A DNA stretch of 64,000 nucleotides from Polyporus tsugae. Lineage: Eukaryota > Basidiomycota > Agaricomycetes > Polyporales > Polyporaceae. The stretch spans positions 930,001 through 994,000 of the forward strand of contig JAHRBS010000005.1 in assembly GCA_024305745.1 (NCBI GenBank), read 5' to 3'. Both the position numbers and the translations under genes were made by a program. The notes beneath the pieces were generated by a model, which saw only the letters and a list, made by a program, of their open reading frames with translations, was not told the DNA's origin and searched no databases. Of this stretch, positions 33,502 through 44,106 are shown one piece after another (within the stretch, counting starts at the first letter, position 1; the number at the start of each line of letters is the position of its first letter).

Positions 33502-35605
33502 ATGTCGTCCGAGGGGTATCCTGCACGAACGCTGCACCTTCTCGGCTCCGAACTCTTCTCCCGGCCCGTACACTATCTGGACCAAGATGACCGGGCCCAT
33601 CTCTCTTACGAAAAGGCGAAAGCTATTGGCATTTCTTATGGTATGATGAACGTTCATCCTGAGATTCCAAGGGATTACTATCTAATGCTCGCTCGTGGTC
33701 AGGGATGACGATCAGCGACATACTCTCGCTCACCCCGAAGTTCTGGCAAATGCACAACGAGCCTGCGGCGGTGGTGGATGGCGGCGCCATGACGCTGCTC
33801 ACCATCCAGTACAACCTCTGCGCAGGGACGATTGCGCGGTATAGCCTACGCCGGCCGGAGCTCGTACCTCTGGTGGAAGACCTGTTGCAATACCGAAAAC
33901 AGTGCGTCGCCTTTCTGGGATGAAATGCTTTTCGGCACGGTGGCTAACTCGTCGACATGTCGTCGTTTCAGCGGACAGTTTATGTTGACTGAATTGGGGC
34001 ACGGCCTCGACATCGCGAACATGGAGACGACCGCGACCCAGCTTCCATCGGGCGAATTCCTTCTCAACTCGCCCACACCCAGTGCTGCAAAGTGGGTTCC
34101 TTTGCCGGGCCCCATTTCCTTTGCCATCCAATATCTCCTTACACACCTCTCGAACGTGCAGATTCATGCCACCCACCATCCCTGCTGGACTTCCGTGCAT
34201 CGCCGTCGTCTTTGCTCGGCTTGTTGTAGACGGCGAAGAACGCGGTCACCGACCGTTCATCGTTTCCCTCAACGACGGCAAACAGATGTGTACCGGCGTC
34301 GAATCGAGGTAAGTCAGACGTCGTTGTCACATCTATACAGCGTTTGACCCATCTCCAGGCTACTTCCATATCGCGGGGGCACCAACCCAATCACACACTC
34401 CCTCACGACGTTCACGAACGTCCGCCTGCCCCGCTCTGCACTGCTCGGGTCGCTCGGGTCACCCGCGAACGTTCACGCGAACCTCATCGACATCATCTCG
34501 CGCGTGACCGTCGGCACGATCGCCCTCAGCTGCACCGCACTACCTGTGATGAGGTGCCTTGCGACCATCGGCACCATGTACTCGCTCCGCCGCCAGATCG
34601 GGCCCCCGAACCGGCGCATCCCCATCCTCTCGTTCCGCACGCAGCACGCGCCGATCCTCGCGACTACAGCGAACGTGTACGTCATGCAGGCGCTGCAGCG
34701 CTGGGCGATAGAGCAGTTCTGCGACCAGAGGTTGGACGGGCGTGTGCGCCATGGGATCGCGGCGATCTTCAAGGGCGTCATGATCAGGCATTCGCAGCAG
34801 GACGCGATCGCGGTGTCCGAACGGTGCGGCGCGCAGGGTCTTTTCACACATAACCAGATGATGTGTCACTATGTAAGCATCTGAGTCTCCCCCTTTCGTC
34901 TGGGTCGGAGCTTATGCTGACGGTGTTCTTCATTCAGAATGAGACGCGTGGTTTGGGAATTGCTGAGGGTGATGTTCTCGGGCTCGCTATCAGTAGGTTT
35001 CACTCGCCACGAACGTCTGCCCTGGATGTGTGCTTAGTTTTCCTCGCGCGACAGGATTGATTAACGAGATGCTCGTTGGTCGGTACGAGATGCCGCCTCC
35101 CACAGACCAGAACTCCCTCCTCGCCCGCCACGAAGCGGGCCTGCTCCAGGACCTCCGCGACATCCTCAAGGGCATCTCGAACCACCGCAGCACAGAGGTG
35201 AACCGCCTCATCCTCCCGCACTGCCAGCCCGTCATGGAAGCCATCGGGCACCGCATGGCGTACGACGCGGCCGTCGCGCAGGGCTTGCGCCAGTGCCTCA
35301 TCGACCTGTACGTCGCGAACGTCGTGAAGCTCGACCCGGCGTGGTACGCGGAGCATGCGGGCCTGGGGCGGCGCGCGCAGCAGGAGATGGCGACGAACGC
35401 GATGGACGAGGTGCTCCCGCTCTTGGGCGAGCTCGTGCACGAGATGGACATGCTCGCGTACGTGAACGCGCCGATCGTCTCTGACGAGGACTGGGCGACG
35501 TTCGTCGAGTCGCTGAAGGTCTTTGGGGGGAACGCGCATGTGGAGCTTGCGCTCGAGCCGGTCGGTCGACATACTACGGATCCGCTGGTCAGGTCTCACT
35601 TGTGA
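33502..35605 (+). CDS. Acyl-CoA oxidase/dehydrogenase-like protein
   Basis: The exons 33502-33640, 33703-33901, 33972-34091, 34162-34308, 34359-34872, 34938-34992 and 35055-35605 sum to 1725 nt (574 aa). The family oxidises acyl-CoA thioesters with FAD, in peroxisomes for oxidases. Landmarks are FMLTELGHGLDIANMETTAT, ELNSP-like FLLNSPTPSAAKFMPPT, IPAGLPCIAVVFARLVVDGE, and THSLTTFTNVRLPRSALLG, which is the FAD/acyl-binding middle domain. A helical C-terminal half follows with SYG-like RHGIAAIFKGVMIRH and RCGAQGLFTHNQM. It is shorter than canonical acyl-CoA oxidases. I see no clear C-terminal SKL-type peroxisomal signal (it ends RSHL). The catalytic Glu is not assigned, so activity and substrate remain open. 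Confidence 0.83.
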
Positions 35606-36393
35606 TTGCGGCTTTGAATATACGAAGTCTGGACTCTCATGTACAGTAGCTAAACTGGATCCAACCGAAAGAAGGACTCGGATAATCGTCTCTGTTATTA
35701 TAGAGGTTTCTTCAATACAATGGCGTACCGTACCAAGGGAAAGTCGAACGTTCCGGCGGCTACGTTGATCAATTGCAAGCTCCCCGTGAGCGTAACGGTA
35801 GGGAACCTTCTCCTTGCCTTTGTTAACTTTACCGCAGGTTCCAATACTTCCAAGTGTTTCTCGACACTGATCGTACTTGTGCACTACTTACCGACACATG
35901 GCTCCGAGTCCATGTCGGGCTCGACTCTGGTCACCCATGCCCTTGAAATATTGTAATGAATATTGGACAATTTGCCCCCATAATGGTCCCACCAGATCAC
36001 GTTCGAGTCGTTCAAACTTCACGACACATAATTAACTCTACACGAGGGACGCGCGGTGCAGACCTGTTTTGGGAGTCGCTGTCCACAGTAGTACTTATAA
36101 ACGCGCAAACGCGAACACTCAGAAGATGCACAAATACGGGTAAGGCAATCATGTCGCTTTAGGTCTTCTGCTCTGATTCTTAGTTCCGGCATAAAGGCAC
36201 GCCACCTTTGTCCTCCGAGGTGGGCCCCGGTGATGTCTCACGACCTGTCACGCGGACGACGATATCATGGGCAAAAATTCTGTCAAAGAGGAGCACAGTA
36301 CGCTCACCTCGTCGCGGCTTCACGACTCGGAGAGCACCCATCAGCCCTGCTGCAACTTTGGAGAACAGCCTGAGCCTCCGGAGACAGGACACC
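35606..36393. other. Intergenic stretch and 3' flank of orphan-family member B
   Basis: No gene is supported between the oxidase and member B. A basic minus-strand frame at 36180-36491 (RRLRLFSKVAAGLMGALRVV) overlaps the end of member B. It resembles the basic tail of member A, so it may be an alternative last exon of B. Confidence 0.4.
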
Positions 36394-37650
36394 TTAGGCG
36401 GCGGCTTGCTGGTCGCCCCAGGCAGCGTCTCGAGAGAAGCGGGCGGAGGAGGCTTCAAGTTGGCAGCAGCTCGTGCGGTATTGAGCCTCAAAATTGCAGT
36501 TGTGCCGCTCGATTGCGGCGTTGATGATCCTAAAGTTCAAGCTACGTCGAAGCAATCGGGACAGTGTAAATCGCACTCACGCGCCGATTCTCTGCTGCTC
36601 CTTCCACAAATCGACCGGGCTCGGGATCGTGCTCTCGCTGAGGTGCTCCTCGAGCTCGAACCAGCAGTTGACTAGAGGCAAGTACTTGGTGGCCGGGTCG
36701 GGATTCCATCCGAATGGGTTCATCGAGAGGAGTTCCTCCAGTTCGAGCTCGAGGGGTGACAGCTCCGGAGGCGGCTCTGATGTGGGCGACGGGTCAGAAA
36801 CGCTTCCTTCTGCTCTGCTGTCCAACATGTCATCTGCATCGAGAATAGCGGGGAGAAGGCCTTTGTCATCGTCAAGGCTAGGGTTAGTGGGCATAGAGGG
36901 ACTTCCAGCCCGCGCGGCGGTCGGGGGACGGGAGGGATGGCTATCTTGAGGTTGTTGTTGAAGGTGCACAGAGATGCGAGAGAGGTGTGGAACGAAGCTG
37001 TTAGCCATCTGGAGATGTTGTCGTATCCATCGCTGCCATGCCTGGCGCGGACATGCAACACCATATCGCCTTCAACCCAGAAGAAGCAGTTCTTGAATGG
37101 GAGCTCGAACATGATACGTTCAGGGTCCCTATCGTCCACGAATGGGCTGGGGCCCACGAGGTGCGCTGTGTTAGGATGTATCGGAAGGATCATGTCAGGC
37201 GTGATGCCCCATTCGGGGCTCTCTGGACGGAGCGTGGTAGCGACGGGACCAACGAGATAACGACACCATTCGCTCTGAGGCCCAGGAAGATCCAAAGGCT
37301 ATGGAGATGTATCAGGGTCTCTGAAAATGTGGTGCAATGGTCGGAATGAAGCTCACAGTACCAAGATATACGAGATATTTGTTCGTCACCAGAGTGTTTG
37401 CTTCTTCAAGGGCCTCTGGATCGTCTAACCCGGCTGTCGTCAGCATTGCGACTGGATCCATCTGAACGACAGCAAATCGCTTTGGGTAAGGAATAAATGA
37501 AGCCGACTCGGAATCGGATGGTGTTTCTGGAGGACTCGAAGATACGCGCCGGAGGGTAGGTGCGGGCGTAGGGCGTTGGGTAGCACTTGATTCTGTGTCA
37601 CAGGCAGCCCGAGATGAAGCTCGCGAGATGTTCGGCAGCCTTGGATCCAT
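36394..37650 (-). CDS. Orphan-family member B, apparently intact
   Basis: ATG 37650. Exon 1 (37357-37650, 98 codons) ends NKYLVYLGT before a GTGAGC donor. Exon 2 starts at 37298 with PLDLPGPQSEWCRYLVGP and carries TLRPESPEWGITPDMILPIH, PNTAHLVGPSPF and FELPFKNCFFWVEGDMVLH. A junction or short intron near 37035 shifts the frame to MANSFVPHLSRISVHL, an acidic Pro/Ser region and NPFGWNPDPATKYLPLVNCW, ELEEHLSESTIPSPVDLWK. A phase-2 intron, at the same place as in members A and C, leads to IINAAIERHNCNF. The stop used here is at 36394; a basic alternative C-terminus would reach 36180. No known domain is recognised. Confidence 0.65.
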
Positions 37651-38450
37651 GGCTAAAAGGGAAGAGCGCGAGCAAGATGTGGGCTTGGATAAAGGGGTAT
37701 GGTTGTAGTCGGAAAGGGGATATGATATTTAGCTCGCTGAGGGGGGGCGATGACCGCGTCATGGCACTCATGGCACCGTTCCCGATGAGCTGAACACAGA
37801 CGTGTTCAGGATGCTAAGTTACAGTAACAGTAGCTCAGAGCTCAAGCTCAAGCTTAGCATTCGGAACACATCAGCGGAGACTGAAAAAGAGGGCCTTCAG
37901 GTAGTGCGGAGTCTGAACCCAAGGGCTCATGATTTAGACTCAGAATTACATATGCTTCTGGTCATCGTGAACTCCGACGCTTGCAAATTCCTGCGGACAG
38001 TGAAGGTACTACTAACCTAGGCCTTGGATCCCCACTGCGTTCGCTTCTGGCTGCGACTGGATCTTGAAGATCAACACGTCCATCACCTAAATTCGTAATA
38101 TTCTATCTACGCTTTCTGTATCCTCCCGACGTGCACCCGTGCGACAGAGTCAACCTATCCTCATTCACTACACTACCGTGACATTCCCTGCTGCTGAGAC
38201 ACATCCTCGTCCTTCATCACTTGCTGGGCAGTTCTGAATTGCGTGCTGGAGAGGATTGTCGAGGAGAGCGGGTGGCTGGTCGAGGTTCCCGTCGGTCCAT
38301 CTTATACGCCGCGTCCGAGCCCGTCACTTCGGTCGGTCGAGGGTCAGTGAGCCCGATCCTCAAAACTGTCACCTGCTAATTAAATTTGATTTTGGACCAG
38401 TACTATCCGCCGTGGCCGCGGAGAACTGTGCAGGCTCCACCTTACACTGC

Positions 38451-38499
38451 CAGTCCTTTGCATATTAATGTTGACTGCAGTTTGATATGCAAAGGACTG
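38451..38499. repeat. 15-bp perfect inverted repeat with 19-nt loop upstream of F-box copy A
   Basis: CAGTCCTTTGCATAT at 38451-38465 is the reverse complement of 38485-38499. This piece and its flanks (roughly 85 bp) are absent at the matching place in copy B. It is therefore either a small foldback insertion in A or a loss in B. It lies about 150 bp upstream of the ATG and upstream of the TATA-like box. Confidence 0.9.
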
Positions 38500-38586
38500 T
38501 ATACATACGCCACCCCCCGTTCTCGGATCTTATACGCGTACAGGCGCTAAGTTCAAGGGGCTGTTTGCCCGCGGCGGCCCCGCGCA

Positions 38587-38594
38587 CATAAAAG
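38587..38594 (+). promoter_or_regulatory. TATA-like box conserved between the two F-box copies
   Basis: CATAAAAG lies 64 bp upstream of the ATG at 38651, within the block CGCGCACATAAAAGACC. The same block precedes copy B (complement of about 62730-62737). Conservation while the upstream DNA has been rearranged suggests a functional core promoter. Confidence 0.45.
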
Positions 38595-38650
38595 ACCAAC
38601 CTCATTCCTGCTTTACCCTTATCCCAAACCTCCATACAACCACTGCGCAA

Positions 38651-39700
38651 ATGTCGACATCTACACAACTTGAAACTTCCTCCGCTGAGTTGCGCCACTC
38701 CCCATGCCAGATGCCCCCTGAGCTTATCTCGCTCATCCTCACCAAGCTCTGGGAAGAATCGCACTCCTCAGACGAGCGGTCAACTTTGTTGAAGAACATT
38801 GTACTTGTCAATCACACTTGGCTCATGCTCATCGCTCCCATCGCCTCTCGCGACGTCCACATTGCCAATAGGCAGCGCACAAATGTCTTCCTTGGACGCC
38901 TCCCCAAACTGGACTTCCCCGGAGACTGGGACCTGTTCAACAGGGAGGCAAACCGATTTGCCAACGAAATCTGTCGCTCTCTCACGTTTTATGTGAATCG
39001 GAACACTTCGCCTGGTGGCCTCACATCCAAAGACACCCCCGCCACCTGGTCACGCTCTCAGATCAGTGACACGGGGACCGCATGGGTAGTGCTGTATATA
39101 GTCAATGCGTTCGACCGACTCCCTAACCTCCGACGCATCTCGTTCCGGTACACGGACTGGGCGTACGACGACATCTTCCAGCAACTTGAGGTGGGAAGCT
39201 CACTGCCGAGGCAGGTCACCCACCTGTCCATCAAATACTCGTTCACAACTTCTGTGTGGGCGCCGGCCCTCAATGAGTCCGCCATGATCCTGAGGTGGTT
39301 CAGCAGGAGATGTCCCTTTGCTCCAAGCGTCCGGCATCTCTCGTTGTCCGGCGTGACGACAGCGTTCGTGGTGGCCATGCTCCGGGTGTGCCCGAATGTC
39401 GAGACCCTCGAGATTACGCACCTGGTGCAACTGGGCGCGCTTGCGCCGCTTCCTCCAGCCGTTCGCACTCTGGTTCTGTGCCACCCAGGCATTGCCGTGT
39501 CCAGGGAAACAATGGCTTCGTGGGCATTGTCCACGGCGTTGGATGCTGGGCTCTTTCCAGACTCGGAGGGGAAGAAACTGCCAGTGCGGATTGTCGTCCG
39601 TTCGGGCACCCCCGATCCTGCTGCATTCATCGAATTGAAACGCAGTTCCAAGGATTTCAATGCCGAGCTTGTGTACGAGCGTGATGACAGGGTATGTTAG
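38651..39700 (+). CDS. F-box-like/LRR protein, copy A
   Basis: A single-exon frame of 349 aa starts at MSTSTQLETSS. Residues 20-75 (MPPELISLILTKLWEE ... LLKNIVLVNHTWLMLIAP) have the Leu-Pro-x-Glu-Leu start, hydrophobic spacing and Trp of an F-box, the part that binds Skp1 in SCF ubiquitin ligases. The rest has irregular leucine-rich segments (LPNLRRISFRYTDWAYDD, VRHLSLSGVTTAFVVAMLR, NVETLEITHLVQLGAL) that may recognise a target. Such genes are strongly expanded in Agaricomycetes. The closest relative seen is copy B at 61624-62673, inverted. The F-box call is by pattern only. Confidence 0.75.
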   Translation: MSTSTQLETSSAELRHSPCQMPPELISLILTKLWEESHSSDERSTLLKNIVLVNHTWLMLIAPIASRDVHIANRQRTNVFLGRLPKLDFPGDWDLFNREANRFANEICRSLTFYVNRNTSPGGLTSKDTPATWSRSQISDTGTAWVVLYIVNAFDRLPNLRRISFRYTDWAYDDIFQQLEVGSSLPRQVTHLSIKYSFTTSVWAPALNESAMILRWFSRRCPFAPSVRHLSLSGVTTAFVVAMLRVCPNVETLEITHLVQLGALAPLPPAVRTLVLCHPGIAVSRETMASWALSTALDAGLFPDSEGKKLPVRIVVRSGTPDPAAFIELKRSSKDFNAELVYERDDRVC

Positions 39701-39755
39701 CACGAATGGGACTTGTATCGTTTCTTGACTCTTCCATACCGAGACTCATCTAGTG

Positions 39756-40316
39756 TTGGAACGAGGATTCTCTGGGTCCTTGGTCCTTCGGCAGACTGTC
39801 CGCACATTATGCTTCTGCTCTCGGGGTGACAACCCGTTGGCCCCTCGAACCTCGCCCTTGTTAGTTTGCAATCGCGTTGGAATGTGCTCGTGCATACCAC
39901 CGTTATATTGCCATGTCTTATGATATGTTTCCCGTCCTTCCCTCCCGTCTTGATAGAATCTTACTTATGTCATATGTCGCCGCGTAGCCTGGATTATCAT
40001 TCACATACTCGAATTTGGTAGGTCGAGCTGGCATGTGTTTTACATGTCATAGAGGTGGCCTGCTACTTCAAGTTGGGGTTCCGGGGGTCACCTGTACTAC
40101 ATCACGATGGGCGTGGCGGAGAGCAAACCAAGCACGAAGTCGCTGACAAGCGACGGGGAAGAAGGCTCGCATTCAAATATTTGATGATCTGATGATACAA
40201 GTGTGGTACGACTTACTACGTAGACTAGGAAACATCGTCCCAAGAGGCGAAAGCACAAAGGAAACGCGGAACGCAGAAAGAGTTTACACGACAGAGGGCA
40301 GAGCGATGTCCACATC
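39756..40316. other. Intergenic stretch, no gene seen
   Basis: About 0.55 kb between the F-box gene and the 3' end of the FunK1 gene. It holds 3' flanks and short meaningless frames only. Confidence 0.5.
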
Positions 40317-43098
40317 CTAGGGTGACTGTTCCTCAGGGACAAAGCCCAGGCTGATGGCCGTGCGCCTCTGGGGCGTGTGGGGCGAGCGGGGAGTGACGAG
40401 CTGACGAGGGGGCGGGGGCTCGGAAAAGAATGCCTTGGACTTCTCGATGCGCTTCCGCTTGTGCTCGACGTTCTTCGACGGAGGCTGCTGGAACCTGCTA
40501 CCGGACGTCGGCTTCCATCCGGAAGGGATCTGGTCCTCCGCCCTCTGATCTGGCCAGCTACCGCAAATCGTTGTGCCGAGCGCGACAATCATGCTACCGT
40601 GGGACTTGACGAGCTCCGCTAAGGCCGTATCCTCATCCGTGGGCTCTTCGTTCTTCTTCGCAGCCGGCTGTATTGGGCCGTATTGGGCGAGAACGCTCAA
40701 CACGTCGGCATGGGGCCCCAACCGTACTGCTGACGGGCCAGTAGTGTTGCTAGCCGAGGTCGCCGTCTGTCGCTTCGCCGCGGCTATCTTGTTCTTCTCG
40801 TGAGCCAGGACGATGTAGCGGGCTTTGAACCAGGACAAGAGCTGGACGAACAGGTCGTCGAGGGGGTTGTCGAAACGGATGTAAGTGTCGGAGCCAACGC
40901 AAATCTTGCCCTCCTTAATCGTTGAGCGCTTCAGAGCACCGCAGATGTACGTCCCGTCCTCGTAACCGTAGAGGTCGAAGTATTGATCGAGGAAGTTGGC
41001 AATCGACTCGCCGCTGCAGTTGGCGCTCTTGATGTAACGGAGGGCGTAGTAAAGGAGCACGTGGAAGAAGGATTCGAGCTCGTCCGGGATACCGACCTGG
41101 ATCACGCCCGGCCTGAGTAGCGCGATGGAGAGGTACTGCCAGGTCCCCTAAATGCACAAGGCAGTGTGAGCTCACGACGCCTTCAAAGAAAAGCATGGTA
41201 CTGACTGTTCGTTCCGGCTGTCGAGCTGTCCGTGGTTCGCTTTTGTCCTTGTGGAGCGGCTTGGACATCTCCCAGTCGGCGAGGATGCCTCTCCACTTCA
41301 GCGTAACCACGCCATCCTCGTCCACGCGGACACGCGGATACATGAGAATGTTGCCTGAGCTAATGTCACGGTGTAGCAAAGGCGTCTCCAACTTAGTAGC
41401 AGCTTGCCCGTGAGCTACAGCCAGATGTGAGTGCGCCAGCACGTGAGGACCAATTGATGGGAGACTCACCGAAAACGCAGTCAAACATCACCTGAACGAG
41501 TTGCTGAGGGTATTCAAAGTGATCAAGAGACATTGCAACCTCCTGGACGACGAGGCGGTAGTGCTTATGAAGTCGCAGTGTGCGTTCTTCGGTCTTTCTC
41601 CCGGATTGTCCAGCGGCTTCCTCGTTGCCATCCTCCCGTTGCCGCTTCTTATGCATGGACGAGGAGGAGTTGACGTAGGTGCGCGATGAGTCGGTGGTAG
41701 AGGAGTCGGGGGTCAAGCGGCCGCGCTCCTGCCTCTCGCGCTCCTGCCTCTCGTTCTCCCGCGCCTGTCTCTCTCGCTCCCACCAGTCAGGCGTCTCCGT
41801 CGCCTGCCCTCTGATGTCCCCGTGGCAGAGCATCGTGGGCACATTGGGGACCTGCGCCTCGTTCAGCGCCGCGAGGATGTCGCCTTCCTGGTCGACGAAC
41901 TCGTAGTTGGCCCGCCACGCGTCCTTCAGCCACACGAACCGCTCGGTGACACAGTCCAGGGCGACGTATCCACGTGTACCCCGACCCGCCATGCCCTTGG
42001 CGTGGAACGTCGGCTTCGCAATCAAGAAGTTGCGAAACTTCTTCTCGCCGTCGGGGACGTCGACACGATACCGCGGCCACCCATGGACGAGCGACTGCTT
42101 AAACATGTCTTGCACGTACACGAACTCGCCCTCGGGCAACGTCCCGTTCTTGAGTACGCGCTCCGAATGGTCGACGCAGACCTTCTCACGCGCCACTGTG
42201 AGCATGCGATGCCAATCGGGATCGGCCTCGAAGAGACGAGTCGCGGTGGGGTCGAAACCGAGCTGGGCATCCGAGCAGTTGCCTATCCGCCAGAGGATGT
42301 CGCAGAAGAACTTCCAGTTCTCGATGTAGTTGAACGCCCTCGTCACGACTGTGCCGGAGCGATCCCAGCGCGTGAACCGAGCTCGTTTGCCGACGACGAC
42401 GAGCATAAAGAGGGCAATCCGCTGCTGTACGAGATGAAGAAGTTCGGAGTAGGTGATCATCTGCCCACGGGCCTTCTTGCGGGAGAGCGTTAACGTGCTG
42501 ATGTTGTCCTTGTCCTCGTCGAAGGGGTCGTCCGCAGTCTCGTCTCCCTTGAACTCGACGGGGATGACCTGGTTGCCCCAGTCCTGTTTCTTGTCGTCAT
42601 TGGCGTCGCGTCGGAAGTACCACGCAGCGTCTACCTTCTGCCGGTTGGGGTCGATGTAGAGGGGATCTGGCCGCTCTGAACATTCGCGGAAGACGAGGCC
42701 TGGAACAAGATTGTGGTCGTTGACGGCCTTGGCCTGCGTCACGCCACGAGGGATGTTTGAGAGACGAGAACACGCAGACGACTGTAAGCACTCACAAACT
42801 TTGCGCGAATCTTTGCTTCGTTCCCCTTGAACTTTTCGAGCTCGGCGAGCTCGGCGAAGGGATTCGCTGTCAGAACGGGCTTCGACTTGTCGGGGTTGCT
42901 GGGGATGGGGAAGTACGCGTCGCAAAACTCCTCCTTCTCGGCGAGGACGGCAGCGTGCGCCATGTCTTCTGCGATCTGCGCGCGATATTGCGTCAGGGAT
43001 CCGCGTCCTTCTTCGGGGGTACCGAGAGAATGCTTGTGGTGGCCGTTGGCGCGACCTTTGGAGAGAGGAGTATCTGAGTTCACGACTGGCTCAGTCAT
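40317..43098 (-). CDS. FunK1 fungal-type protein kinase
   Basis: The start is ATG 43098 (MTEPVVNSDTPLSKG). FunK1 kinases are an Agaricomycete-expanded family with a long N-terminal region before an atypical kinase domain. Seen here are YRAQIAEDMAHAAVLAE, VIPVEFKGDETADDPFDE, FMLVVVGKRARFTRWDRSG and FRNFLIAKPTFHAKGMAGRG with the ATP-site Lys. A charged Arg/Glu-rich insert lies at about 41650-41800. After an intron comes the catalytic loop HRDISSGNILM, with an atypical ILADWEMSK in place of DFG, then GTWQYLSIALL and FFHVLLYYALRY. The C-terminal tail is long, basic and Pro/Ser-rich (from about 40700 to the stop at 40317). Introns lie near 42795, 41470 and 41155. The substrate is unknown. Confidence 0.9.
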
Positions 43099-44106
43099 AG
43101 GGAAGAACGGAGGGTGAGGAGAAATGACGTACGGAAAGGGAGGCGGCGGGCTGCAATTTATATGGTTGGCTGGTGGGTGAAAGCCAACTTGTGCCCCGTG
43201 TGACGCGTCGCAAAGCGTGTCCTGGGATGCCGATTCCCGCGTCGAGTCAATTATGACAAGGAAGGGGACAATGAAGTGCCGCCAGGAAGACAAAGCTGGG
43301 AATGATGGTGGCCGTTCAGGTTCAAGTTAAGAGTCCTGCCATATCGAGCCTCGCTTGTGCCGACATGGGCCGTGCCGTGGACCCTCACTCCCGCCGCCGG
43401 CCCGGGCATGCGTCCTTCCCATTCCAGGCACTGAGTGCCCTCAGCCACTTGAAACCAAGTAAGTACTTGAGGCTATAGAAGAGGTAATCTCTAGTAGCTG
43501 GGACCATAAATGAAATATTGAAATAAGTAATCCGTAGAAGTCAATATCCTTGCAGCTATGCTGCCAGATGAGTGGGAGGCGGATTGCACATACTCGGTCG
43601 GGGCGCGCCGTCCTAGGCCGCCAGCGCGCCCGGGCCGTTCAAGCTCGTTCAAGTTCACGTTGATCCATCCCATTTGCGACAGCAGATTTCCATCCCTCTT
43701 CATCTTCTGCCCTGTACATCTAACGGCTCATACATCCTGTTGTGCAAGGCTGACGTCTCCATCAGGCTCTTCGAAAATTTGGATGTCTCAGCAAGACTAG
43801 CCATTTCGTTCAAGTCACGGTGAGTAAAGCAAGACGGTGTCCATGGAAAAGGCCGTGACGACGGCTACCCGCATCGGAGTCACTCCTTATCCTCGTCCTC
43901 ACTCGTCAAACTTCACAATTTTGCCATTCGAAACCCGGAATAAGACCGTGACGGTCCAAAGACACCCACATCGGCCCAATGATTGCTAGCAATTCGTGAC
44001 GGGAAAGCCGCTTTTGTCCCGGGTGGGCGATTACACTATGCTATGGATCATGTCGGATACGTGGTGTTTGCGCGTGAAAGGAGCTGATATTTACATGAGC
44101 TGCGTG
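43099..44106. other. Intergenic stretch, no gene seen
   Basis: This is the promoter side of the FunK1 gene and the 3' flank of orphan-family member C. Only short frames without motifs are present. Confidence 0.45.

Larger units (their letters stand above)
38098..39755 (+). repeat. Inverted segmental duplication, copy A
   Basis: This is matched by 61574-63240 in opposite orientation. Similarity starts at ATATTCTATCTACGCTTTCTG and ends just after ACTCATCTAGTG. It covers about 0.55 kb upstream, the whole F-box-like gene and about 55 bp downstream. The upstream part includes a conserved piece that reads LNCVLERIVEESGWLV in one frame, perhaps an exon fragment carried along. The copies differ by small indels, one local inversion and one insertion with a target duplication. 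Confidence 0.9.
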
